Assembly (NCBI GenBank): GCA_019117345.1
Contig: DWZW01000086.1
Coordinates: forward strand, 1-11,080
Length of the DNA stretch: 11,080 nucleotides
DNA from: Claveliimonas stercoravium
GTDB lineage: Bacteria > Bacillota > Clostridia > Lachnospirales > Lachnospiraceae
Direction of reading: 5' to 3'
A program made the translations under genes and the position numbers. Below the pieces are notes generated by a model. It was given only the letters and a program-made list of their open reading frames with translations, was not told the DNA's origin and did not search any database. Positions 1-6,227 of this stretch are shown here, in pieces. Every line of letters begins with the position of its first letter. Position 1 is the stretch's first letter.

Positions 1-57
1 TGAGAGGGCGACTGCTACATTGTCATTCGGATGGATCTTTAAAATGGTTGATTTCAT
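1..57 (-). CDS. uxaA: Altronate dehydratase, N-terminal fragment (runs off window)
   Basis: On the minus strand an ATG at 57-55 opens a frame that stays open to the window edge and reads MKSTILKIHPNDNVAVALS. This matches the start of UxaA-type altronate dehydratases, whose small N-terminal SAF-like domain begins with a KIH..DNVAVAL pattern. The enzyme dehydrates D-altronate to 2-keto-3-deoxygluconate, two steps after UxaC in galacturonate breakdown. Only 19 codons are visible, so the call rests on this short motif plus the head-to-head position with uxaC. The start is not certain: the AAAGGG ribosome binding site lies 15 nt from the ATG, and an in-frame TTG two codons upstream (63-61) would be better spaced. 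Confidence 0.8.
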   Translation of the reverse strand, partial: MKSTILKIHPNDNVAVALS

Positions 58-86
58 ATTCAAGTGCTTTTTCCCTTTCTGCAAAT

Positions 87-100
87 TGTAAGCGTTTACA
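87..100. promoter_or_regulatory. LacI-family/cre-type operator upstream of uxaA
   Basis: TGTAAGCGTTTACA is a 14-bp inverted repeat with a central CG and a single mismatched pair. It fits the CcpA cre consensus TGWAANCGNTNWCA and, equally, the half-site preference of LacI-family repressors with an ATVSRVLN recognition helix. It starts 3 bp after the uxaA -10 box, so it covers the predicted uxaA transcription start. Binding here should block uxaA transcription. Which protein binds (the local LacI-type repressor or CcpA) cannot be decided from sequence. Confidence 0.8.
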
Positions 101-103
101 TTT

Positions 104-132
104 AAAATACAGCCTGTAGGAAAAAAAGTCAA
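104..132 (-). promoter_or_regulatory. uxaA promoter
   Basis: On the minus strand, TTGACT (132-127) and TATTTT (109-104) are separated by exactly 17 bp, a good sigma-A arrangement. Transcription would start near 97, inside the operator at 100-87, giving a leader of about 40 nt before the uxaA ATG. Confidence 0.7.
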
Positions 133-197
133 TAAAATTTCTGCGCAGGTTGTACAATAGAATTGTCTAAAGTTAAAAAATAGCCTGTGGAAAGTGA

Positions 198-226
198 TTG
201 AATTTTGGTGTGAAAAAAATTATAAT
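198..226 (+). promoter_or_regulatory. uxaC promoter
   Basis: TTGAAT (198-203) and the consensus TATAAT (221-226) are separated by 17 bp. The predicted start near 233 lies inside the perfect operator at 230-243, leaving a leader of about 42 nt before uxaC. Confidence 0.85.
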
Positions 227-229
227 AGG

Positions 230-243
230 TGTAAGCGCTTACA
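230..243. promoter_or_regulatory. LacI-family/cre-type operator over the uxaC start site
   Basis: TGTAAGCGCTTACA is a perfect 14-bp palindrome and a full match to the cre consensus. It begins 3 bp after the uxaC -10 box, a classic position for repression by blocking initiation. Its centre is 143 bp from the centre of the companion site at 87-100. Confidence 0.85.
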
Positions 244-274
244 AAAAAGACAAAAGGTATAGGGAGGAAGGAAT

Positions 275-1690
275 ATGAAACCATTCATGGACAGGGATTT
301 TTTGTTGACGACCCCAACGGCGCGGCATTTATTTCACGATATCGCTGAAAAAATGCCGATACTGGATTATCACTGTCATATCAGCCCGGAGGAGATCGCA
401 AAGGACCGGAGGTTTGAAAATATGACACAGGTCTGGCTGGGAGGAGATCACTACAAATGGCGGCAGATGCGATCAAACGGCATAGATGAGTACTATATAA
501 CAGGAGATGCCCCGAACTATGAAAAGTTTCTGAAGTGGGCAGAAACACTGGAAAAGGCGGTGGGAAATCCCCTGTTCCACTGGAGCCATCTGGAGCTGCA
601 GCGGTATTTTGGGTACTACGGTGTACTGGACACAGATACAGCTCCGGAGGTCTGGAAGATCTGCAGCCGGAAGCTCCAGGAGCCGTCTATGAGCGCAAGA
701 AGCCTGATCCGGCACAGTGGGGTCACTCTGCTGTGCACGACAGATGATCCGGCTGACGATCTGCGGTGGAACAGGATCCTGAAAGAAGATCCGGAGTTCA
801 CGGTGCAGGTACTGCCTGCCTGGAGGCCGGACAAAGCTATGAATATAGAAAAGCCGGACTATGTAGATTATCTGAAAAGGCTGGAAGAAGCGGCGGACAT
901 GAAGATAGAGAGCTTCAGAGATCTGAAGGAGGCGCTGTGCCGCCGGATGGATTTCTTTGACAGTATGGGGTGCCGGGTGAGTGACCACGCACTGGAATAC
1001 ATTATGTATGTTCCGGAGACGGAGGAAAACCTGGAGAAAATTTTTTCATCCCGGCTGTCGGAAGGTGCTGTGTCAAAGGAGGAGGAGCTGAAATTCAAGA
1101 CAGCCTTTATGAGCTTTGTGGCCGGGGAATATGTGGAACGGGGATGGGCTATGCAGCTTCACTGCGGATGCAGACGTGATAACAACAGGAGGATGTTTAA
1201 CAGACTGGGACCGGATACTGGTTATGACTGTATTTCCAACTATAGCCCTGCCGGGCAGATGGCGGATTTCCTGAACGGACTGCAGGAGGAGGGAAAGCTG
1301 CCCAGAACGATCATCTATAGCCTGGATCCGGGAGACGATGAGCTGATCGGCTCTCTTATAGGATGCTTTCAGGATGGGAGCGCAGTGGGAAAGCTGCAGC
1401 AGGGTGCAGCCTGGTGGTTTAATGACCACAAACAGGGAATGGTGAAACAGATGACATCTCTGGCAAATCTGGGCCTGCTGGGCAATTTTATCGGTATGCT
1501 GACAGACTCCCGGAGCTTTCTGTCCTACCCCCGCCATGAATATTTCCGGCGGATCCTGTGTGAACTCATCGGCGGATGGGTGGAAAACGGGGAATACCCC
1601 TGTGATGAGAAGAGGCTGGAGAGGCTGATCAAAGGGATTTCCTATAACAATGCCGTGCGGTATTTTGGATTTGACCTGGAAGAAAGATAG
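275..1690 (+). CDS. uxaC: Glucuronate isomerase (uronate isomerase)
   Basis: The enzyme interconverts D-glucuronate with D-fructuronate and D-galacturonate with D-tagaturonate, the first cytoplasmic step of hexuronate use. The 471-residue length is normal for the family. Family hallmarks are seen along the whole protein: the metal-binding HCH at residues 33-35 (DYHCHISP), GDHYKWR 58-63, NPLFHW 98-103, TDDP 156-159, LPAWRPDKAMNIE 180-192, WWFND 380-384 and the C-terminal LTDSRSFLSYPRHEYFRRIL 409-428. The start is supported by AGGGAGG at 261-267, 7 nt before the ATG. The gene diverges from uxaA and ends 5 bp from the convergent LacI-type repressor gene. One oddity is the stretch H296-CGCRRDNN-304, which departs from the HIGALRNNN-like form I recall for other members. 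The fold family is the amidohydrolase superfamily. I am very confident of the identity. Confidence 0.97.
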   Translation: MKPFMDRDFLLTTPTARHLFHDIAEKMPILDYHCHISPEEIAKDRRFENMTQVWLGGDHYKWRQMRSNGIDEYYITGDAPNYEKFLKWAETLEKAVGNPLFHWSHLELQRYFGYYGVLDTDTAPEVWKICSRKLQEPSMSARSLIRHSGVTLLCTTDDPADDLRWNRILKEDPEFTVQVLPAWRPDKAMNIEKPDYVDYLKRLEEAADMKIESFRDLKEALCRRMDFFDSMGCRVSDHALEYIMYVPETEENLEKIFSSRLSEGAVSKEEELKFKTAFMSFVAGEYVERGWAMQLHCGCRRDNNRRMFNRLGPDTGYDCISNYSPAGQMADFLNGLQEEGKLPRTIIYSLDPGDDELIGSLIGCFQDGSAVGKLQQGAAWWFNDHKQGMVKQMTSLANLGLLGNFIGMLTDSRSFLSYPRHEYFRRILCELIGGWVENGEYPCDEKRLERLIKGISYNNAVRYFGFDLEER

Positions 1691-1695
1691 AGGGA

Positions 1696-2703
1696 TTATT
1701 TCCCGGGACGGCTGGTCCCGCCCTCCACAATGGAGCCGGAGTACATGGTCATGGATGGGAGCTCCTTTCCTTCAAACACCTGCATCAGTAGAGAAACGGC
1801 GGCTGTACACATGTACTCGATCCGGTTGTCCACGGTGGTGAGCTCCGGTGTGCTGCAGAGGGAGAGCACGGAATGGTTGTAGCCCGTGATCTGAAGCTGC
1901 TCCGGTATGGACAGGTTTTTCTTCTGTGCGTACTTGACAGCGCCCACGGCCAGCTCATCGTCTGCCGCGACAACTGCATCGAAGATGATCCCGGTATCCC
2001 GCAGGTTTTCCAGTGCGAGACAAGTTCCGGGGATGTCTCCCGGAGCAGGGATGAGATGCCGCTCGTCTACGAAGATCCCATGCTCTTGGCAGGCATCCTG
2101 AAATCCACAGAGCTTTCTTCTGCCGCTGTAGCTGAGGGCCCGATACAGGAAGACCGGGGACCGGGCTCCTCGGCTGAGGACAAGCTCTGTTATGGAGAAG
2201 GAGGCTTTGCGGTCATCGCAAAGAACGGAATATACATTGGGAGCCTCTAGCGATCCGTTCAGTATAAAGACAGGTACCTTCTTCGCAGCTTCCCGTATGT
2301 AGCTGTTTTGGGCATCGGACTGCTCTATAAAATGGGAGCCGATGAAGACAAGGGCGTCTACGCTCCGGGACAGGAGGAGGTGCAGATAATTCTGCTTTTC
2401 TTCAAGGCGGCCGCCTGTACAGCACAGCATGGAGGTGTAAGAATGATTTCGCAGCTCCCGCTCCAGATAGCAGACGGCCTGGGCCTGGTAGACATCAGAA
2501 GGATCGGAACAGAGAAGGCCTACCGTGTACATGGAATTCAGGCCCAGGCTTCGGGCAAAGGCGTTTGGCATATAGTTCGTCTCCCTTATTACGTCCAGAA
2601 CCCTCTGCCGTGTGGCTGCGCTCACCTTGGCGCTGTCGTTCAGCACCCGGGATACGGTGGCAATAGAGACCCCTGCCTTTTTGGAAATGTCATAAATGTT
2701 CAT
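1696..2703 (-). CDS. LacI-family transcriptional repressor, likely hexuronate regulator
   Basis: The gene encodes 335 residues, a normal LacI-family length. Residues 2-22 form the helix-turn-helix (NIYDISKKAGVSIATVSRVLN), followed by a hinge around YMPNAFARSLGLN (44-56) and a periplasmic-binding-protein-like effector domain ending in VAADDELAVG and the LTTVDN and EGGTSRP motifs. ATVSRVLN is the commonest recognition helix of the family and suits CG-centred palindromes such as those at 87-100 and 230-243. An ATG at 2703 is chosen because translation there starts exactly at the HTH and AAAGGA lies 11 nt upstream; the open frame extends further but without family similarity. An in-frame ATG at 2727 (MSERTENAM...) is the alternative. 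The Bacillus hexuronate repressor ExuR is also LacI-type, so an ExuR-like role with a uronate-derived inducer is inferred from context only. Confidence 0.9.
   Translation of the reverse strand: MNIYDISKKAGVSIATVSRVLNDSAKVSAATRQRVLDVIRETNYMPNAFARSLGLNSMYTVGLLCSDPSDVYQAQAVCYLERELRNHSYTSMLCCTGGRLEEKQNYLHLLLSRSVDALVFIGSHFIEQSDAQNSYIREAAKKVPVFILNGSLEAPNVYSVLCDDRKASFSITELVLSRGARSPVFLYRALSYSGRRKLCGFQDACQEHGIFVDERHLIPAPGDIPGTCLALENLRDTGIIFDAVVAADDELAVGAVKYAQKKNLSIPEQLQITGYNHSVLSLCSTPELTTVDNRIEYMCTAAVSLLMQVFEGKELPSMTMYSGSIVEGGTSRPGK
1704..1720. other. Small hairpin at the uxaC / repressor 3' junction
   Basis: CGGGAC (1704-1709) and GTCCCG (1715-1720) form a 6-bp stem with a 5-nt loop, inside the last codons of the repressor gene and 14 bp past the uxaC stop. 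It could help end uxaC transcription, but no T-run follows, so it is only a weak terminator candidate. Confidence 0.3.
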
Positions 2704-2743
2704 AGCATTCTCTGTCCTTTCGCTCATAGGTGATGATTTAAAA

Positions 2744-2772
2744 ATTATACAATGGAACATGGGAAAAAGCAA
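2744..2772 (-). promoter_or_regulatory. Promoter of the LacI-type repressor gene
   Basis: On the minus strand, TTGCTT (2772-2767) and the consensus TATAAT (2749-2744) are 17 bp apart, about 40 bp before the chosen start. No copy of the TGTAARCGCTTACA operator is present between here and the gene, so direct autorepression through that site is not indicated. Confidence 0.75.
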
Positions 2773-2787
2773 TCTGCCCGGAAGGGC

Positions 2788-2816
2788 TTGACAAATGATG
2801 CCGGATAGGATAGGAT
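2788..2816 (+). promoter_or_regulatory. Promoter of the T-box / tyrS transcript
   Basis: The consensus TTGACA (2788-2793) is followed after 17 bp by TAGGAT (2811-2816). Transcription should begin near 2823, just before stem I of the T-box leader. The -35 box lies 15 bp from the -35 box of the divergent repressor promoter. Confidence 0.8.
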
Positions 2817-2822
2817 TGCAGT

Positions 2823-3150
2823 CAGACAGAGCAATATGCAAAAAGGCTTGGAAAAGAAGAAGTAGCATCCGGGACACCCCCACAGAAAGCAGCCGGTTGA
2901 TGAGAGGCGCGCGAAGGAACCGCATGCGAATACATCTTGGAGCTGCACACCGAAGGCTGCAAGGCGGAGATAGGCTGTGACGGGTTGGCGCGCGTTAAAG
3001 TGCCAGGCTGTGATTCGAAAGGCCATGTATGGGATTTTGCAGGGGAGCAGCCGGATGAGGCCTGCGCCGCAAGGCGCCGGTAAAGCAAGGTGGTACCGCG
3101 GAGAGATTAGTTTGTTCGCCCTTACTGTGAAAGCAGTAAGGGCTTTTTTG
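2823..3150 (+). promoter_or_regulatory. Tyrosine T-box riboswitch leader of tyrS
   Basis: This 530-bp gene-free stretch (2704-3233) is mostly a T-box leader, which senses uncharged tRNA and switches between antitermination and termination. The T-box sequence AAGGTGGTACCGCGG is at 3087-3101; its UGGU bulge (3091-3094) can pair with an ACCA tRNA end, which fits discriminator base A of tRNA-Tyr. In stem I, AAGA-AGTA-GCAT (2857-2868) faces ATGC-GAA-TAC-A-TCTT (2924-2937), so the exposed specifier is UAC (2931-2933), a tyrosine codon. A GAUG sequence near 2900 fits the GNUG apical motif. A stable GCGCC-GCAA-GGCGC hairpin (3064-3077) lies just before the T-box, in the stem III position. A terminator follows. 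The stem assignments were made by eye. Confidence 0.93.
3118..3149 (+). terminator. T-box regulated terminator before tyrS
   Basis: GCCCTTACTG (3118-3127) and CAGTAAGGGC (3134-3143) form a perfect 10-bp stem with loop TGAAAG, followed by six T. It is the intrinsic terminator that the antiterminator at about 3085-3115 should compete with. Confidence 0.95.
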
Positions 3151-3233
3151 TATTCCGGGGTATTTGTCCGCTCCACAGAGTGAGAAGCTGTGGTACAGAA
3201 AGCAGATACAAATAAAAGGATAGGAGAAGAAAA

Positions 3234-4454
3234 ATGGGAATTTACGAAGAACTGCAGGCAAGAGGGCTGATCGCCCAGGTGACAGATGAGGAGGAGATAA
3301 GAGAGCTCATCAACAATGGAAAGGCAACCTTTTACATCGGGTTTGATCCCACGGCGGACAGCCTTCATGTGGGACATTTTATGGCCCTCTGTCTCATGAA
3401 GAGACTTCAGGAGGCGGGTAACCGCCCCATCGCCCTCATTGGCGGAGGGACCGGGTACATCGGAGACCCCTCCGGCAGGACGGACATGCGCTCTATGATG
3501 ACGCCGGAGCAGATTCAGCATAACTGCGACTGCTTCAAAAAGCAGATGAGCCGCTTCATCGATTTTTCCGAGGGCAAGGCCCTGATGGTGAACAATGCGG
3601 ACTGGCTGCTGGACCTCAATTACATTGATCTGCTCCGGGAAGTCGGCCCCCACTTCAGCGTCAACCGCATGCTGACAGCAGAGTGCTACAAGCAGAGGAT
3701 GGAGAAGGGACTGAGCTTCCTGGAATTCAACTACATGATCATGCAGAGCTACGACTTCTACGTGCTGTACCAGAAGTACGGCTGTAACATGCAGTTCGGC
3801 GGGGATGACCAGTGGAGCAACATGCTGGGCGGTACAGAGCTGATCCGCCGCAAGCTGGGCAAGAACGCCTGCGCCATGACCATCACTCTGCTCCTCAACT
3901 CCGAGGGCAAGAAGATGGGCAAGACCCAGAGCGGCGCTGTGTGGCTTGACCCGGACAAGACCTCACCCTTTGAGTTCTACCAGTACTGGAGAAACGTGGC
4001 TGACGCGGACGTCCTCAAGTGTATCCGCATGCTCACCTTCCTTCCCCTGGAGGAGATTGACAAGATGGATTCCTGGGAGGGCGCGCAGCTCAACACGGCC
4101 AAGGAGATCCTGGCATACGAGCTGACCAAGCTGGTACACGGCGAGGAGGAGGCGAAGAAGGCCCAGGAGTCTGCCAGAGCTCTCTTCAGCCAGGGAGACG
4201 CAGCCAACATGCCTACCACAACACTCACAGCGGAGGACCTGGAGGACGGCTGTATGGATATCCTGACCATGCTTGTGAAGGCGGAGCTTGTTCCCTCCAA
4301 GTCCGAGGCGAGACGCGCCGTGCAGCAGGGCGGTGTCTCTGTGGACGGCGAGAAGATCACGAACATCCACGAGGTGTTTACCGAGGATGCCTTTAAGGCA
4401 GGCGTTGTGCTGAAGAAGGGAAAGAAGAATTTCCGGAAGATCGTGATGGAGTAA
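3234..4454 (+). CDS. tyrS: Tyrosine--tRNA ligase
   Basis: This is a class I aminoacyl-tRNA synthetase that activates tyrosine with ATP and loads it onto tRNA-Tyr in the cytoplasm. The 406 residues include the HIGH-type signature HVGH at 45-48 within YIGFDPTADSLHVGH, the GGDDQWSN substrate-binding segment in the middle, and the KMSKS-type loop KMGKT at 227-231. A C-terminal S4 RNA-binding domain covers roughly the last 65 residues (LVPSKSEARRAVQQGGVSVDG...). The start is fixed by AGGAG at 3222-3226, 7 nt upstream. The UAC-specifier T-box leader independently supports tyrosine specificity. It appears to be transcribed alone, since a separate promoter-like sequence precedes the next gene. Confidence 0.98.
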   Translation: MGIYEELQARGLIAQVTDEEEIRELINNGKATFYIGFDPTADSLHVGHFMALCLMKRLQEAGNRPIALIGGGTGYIGDPSGRTDMRSMMTPEQIQHNCDCFKKQMSRFIDFSEGKALMVNNADWLLDLNYIDLLREVGPHFSVNRMLTAECYKQRMEKGLSFLEFNYMIMQSYDFYVLYQKYGCNMQFGGDDQWSNMLGGTELIRRKLGKNACAMTITLLLNSEGKKMGKTQSGAVWLDPDKTSPFEFYQYWRNVADADVLKCIRMLTFLPLEEIDKMDSWEGAQLNTAKEILAYELTKLVHGEEEAKKAQESARALFSQGDAANMPTTTLTAEDLEDGCMDILTMLVKAELVPSKSEARRAVQQGGVSVDGEKITNIHEVFTEDAFKAGVVLKKGKKNFRKIVME

Positions 4455-4567
4455 AAAGAAGAGAGGACAAGGAATAGACGACCTCAGGAGCTGTTCGGGA
4501 GAAAAAGCAGGATGTTGGCCGGCTGTATAGAAATTTCAGAAGATGTCCATGCAAGGTGCTTTGGGTG

Positions 4568-4573
4568 TATAAT
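4568..4573 (+). promoter_or_regulatory. Possible -10 box for the flavin-reductase-like gene
   Basis: A consensus TATAAT lies 52 bp before the next start codon, but the sequence at the -35 distance (GTCCAT, 4545-4550) is poor. The rest of the 171-bp gap after tyrS shows no clear terminator, so read-through from tyrS is also possible. Confidence 0.4.
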
Positions 4574-4625
4574 AGAGATCAGAGTGTGCCGATAAGTCAG
4601 GGCATACGGATAGGAGGAAGAGAAG

Positions 4626-5150
4626 ATGGCATTTAAAGAGTTGGATATCCACGAGCTGCAGTTCAATCCATTTGATAAGATCAGCAAGCAGTGGATGCTT
4701 GTGACAGCGGGGGACCGGATGAGATCAAATACCATGACAGCAAGCTGGGGCGGCGTGGGCATCATGTGGGGAAAGCCCGTTGTGACGGCCTACATCAGGC
4801 CTCAGAGATACACAAAGGAATTTGTGGACGGCAGCGACCGGTTTACCATTTCATTCCTTCCCGGGGACAAGAGGGAGGCGCTGAACATCTGCGGCTCCGT
4901 GTCCGGCAGGGATGTGGAGGACAAGTGGGAGAAGGCGGGACTTCACCCATACTTTGTAAATGAGAAGACGCTGGAGGAGACCACGGCAGTGGAGGAGGCG
5001 GAGATGATCTTCGTGTGCCGCAAGCTGTACGCCCAGGAGATGTATCCGGAGTGCTTCGTGGACACGGAGTGCGATACAAAATGGTATCCTCAGAATGATT
5101 ACCACACCATGTACATCGGAGAGATCGAGAAGGTGCTGGTGAGAGAATAG
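4626..5150 (+). CDS. Flavin reductase-like, FMN-binding split-barrel protein
   Basis: The 174-residue protein resembles the flavin reductase-like domain family (FMN-binding split barrel). The segment VTAGDRMRSNTMTASWGGVGIMWGKPVV (residues 26-53) has the family's typical pattern of a small-residue loop followed by TxSWxxxG, and RYTKEFVDGSDRFTISFL follows. Such proteins bind FMN and act as NAD(P)H:flavin oxidoreductases or flavin-dependent reductases of small substrates; the substrate here is unknown. There is no signal peptide or membrane segment. AGGAGG at 4612-4617 supports the start. It lies between tyrS and a rho-independent terminator and is probably monocistronic. The family call is likely; the enzymatic role is not assignable. 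Confidence 0.8.
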   Translation: MAFKELDIHELQFNPFDKISKQWMLVTAGDRMRSNTMTASWGGVGIMWGKPVVTAYIRPQRYTKEFVDGSDRFTISFLPGDKREALNICGSVSGRDVEDKWEKAGLHPYFVNEKTLEETTAVEEAEMIFVCRKLYAQEMYPECFVDTECDTKWYPQNDYHTMYIGEIEKVLVRE

Positions 5151-5172
5151 GAAAAAATAATAGGAAAAGAAG

Positions 5173-5204
5173 GAGCAGACCTGTTTCAGAGGCCTGCTCT
5201 TTTT
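5173..5204 (+). terminator. Rho-independent terminator between convergent genes
   Basis: GAGCAG-A-CCT (5173-5182) pairs with AGG-C-CTGCTC (5190-5199) around a 7-nt loop, with one A/C mismatch, followed by five T (5200-5204). It ends the flavin-reductase-like transcript. The hairpin overlaps the stop codon of the convergent kinase gene; in that direction the T-tract is interrupted (CCTTCTTTT), so it is weaker for the kinase. Confidence 0.85.
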
Positions 5205-6124
5205 ATGATCTCCTGTAAATCCTTTCCGGCTCCGGCGGCGCCTGTCTTCTCGATGCAGAGGGAGGCGCCTGCGTTGGCAAAGCGGGCGCAGTCTGGGAGG
5301 GAAAAGCCCTGTCCCAGGGCATAAAGAAAACATCCGGTAAAGGTATCCCCGGCACCGGTGGTGTCAAGGCACCGGGCATGGCCGCAGGCGGGGGACCAGA
5401 AGCGTTTTCCCTCCGTGCACACGTAGCAGCCCTTTGCCCCGGACTTGATGACCACGTGCTTCACGCCGCAGGAGAGAAAGGCGTCCCCGATCCGTTCCGG
5501 GTCCTTCTCCCCGGTCAGGAGTGCCGCCTCCTCGTAGTTGGGAAATACATAGTCAAGGAAGGAGAGGCTTTCCCTCATATCCCGGATAGTCTCCCCCTTC
5601 TTTCTCTTTGTCATGTCCGCGCAGACCGTGAGCCCCGCGGCCCTGACCCGGGAGAAAAGGCCGGCCAGCTCCCGGTTTCCGAAGTGGGGGGAGACGAAGA
5701 TGCTGGCAAAGCAGAGGATGTCACCGCCCTCCAGTGCGTCTTCCGGCACATCTTCCGGGTAGAATTTCCGCAGCGTGCTGTCCGGGCAGGTGATGAAGCT
5801 GCGCTCCCCCTGGTGGTCTACCAGGACAATGTTGACGCCTGTGGGGATTTCCGGATCCCTGCGGATATAGCGGGTGTCGATGTGAAGGTCCCTGCAGGCT
5901 GAGAGCACCAGGTCTCCCGCCGGGGCCATTCCCACCTTGCTCACAAGGCGCACGTCCGCACCCAGGTCCGCCAGCACTCTGGCCTCGTTCATGGCGTCCC
6001 CGCCGGTGTGCATGGCGATGGCCCCGGCCGGGAGAGAGCCGCTTGTAAAGACCGAGGCATCCACCGGCCGGGCCAGGATATCCATGATGGCTGCGCCGAT
6101 AATGATAAATTTTCGCTGGTTCAT
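5186..6124 (-). CDS. PfkB-family (ribokinase-like) carbohydrate kinase
   Basis: The 312-residue length is typical of the ribokinase/PfkB family, which phosphorylates sugars or nucleosides with ATP in the cytoplasm. Seen directly: the N-terminal strand FIIIGAAIMDI, the substrate-binding GGDAMNEARVLADLGADV (41-58, PfkB signature 1 region), the VFPNYEEAALLTGE nucleotide-side segment, and the C-terminal signature DTTGAGDTF at 254-262 with catalytic base D260. The start is supported by a strong AAGGAGG 5 nt upstream. The gene lies 103 bp downstream of a GH13 glycosidase on the same strand with a large palindrome between them, so a shared transcript is likely. The sugar substrate is unknown; fructokinase, ribokinase or 2-keto-3-deoxygluconate kinase activity are all possible in this family, and proximity to uxaC/uxaA is too loose to decide. 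Confidence 0.9.
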   Translation of the reverse strand: MNQRKFIIIGAAIMDILARPVDASVFTSGSLPAGAIAMHTGGDAMNEARVLADLGADVRLVSKVGMAPAGDLVLSACRDLHIDTRYIRRDPEIPTGVNIVLVDHQGERSFITCPDSTLRKFYPEDVPEDALEGGDILCFASIFVSPHFGNRELAGLFSRVRAAGLTVCADMTKRKKGETIRDMRESLSFLDYVFPNYEEAALLTGEKDPERIGDAFLSCGVKHVVIKSGAKGCYVCTEGKRFWSPACGHARCLDTTGAGDTFTGCFLYALGQGFSLPDCARFANAGASLCIEKTGAAGAGKDLQEIIKRAGL

Positions 6125-6135
6125 ATGTACCTCCT

Positions 6136-6184
6136 TGCAGGTCCGGACGTAATACTTTTAAAAAGTATTACGTCCGGACCTGCA
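6136..6184. repeat. 49-bp near-perfect palindrome before the kinase gene
   Basis: Two 24-bp arms (6136-6159 and 6161-6184) are exact reverse complements around one central base at 6160. Each arm contains the 8-bp palindrome GTCCGGAC (6141-6148, 6172-6179). In the minus-strand mRNA this would form a hairpin of about 22 pairs with an A/U-rich tip. Its 3' foot touches the AGGAGG ribosome binding site of the kinase. No T-tract follows in either direction, so it is not a standard intrinsic terminator. Confidence 0.95.
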
Positions 6185-6227
6185 TTAACTGGTGTCCCTA
6201 AGTGAAAAATGACCTGTGTAAAAGTGC

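Noticed and set aside
111..206. Imperfect direct repeat beginning AGCCTGT (111 and 182)
   Set aside because: Similarity is limited to seven exact bases plus A/T-rich sequence, so it may be chance; not enough for a regulatory call.
2704..2925. 74-residue N-terminal extension of the LacI-type repressor
   Set aside because: The extension lies upstream of the HTH, overlaps the repressor promoter and the T-box promoter and has no family similarity; the protein starts properly at 2703.
2745..3653. Open frame of 302 codons on the minus strand
   Set aside because: It runs across the T-box leader and the start of tyrS and includes the repressor promoter. No recognisable protein features.
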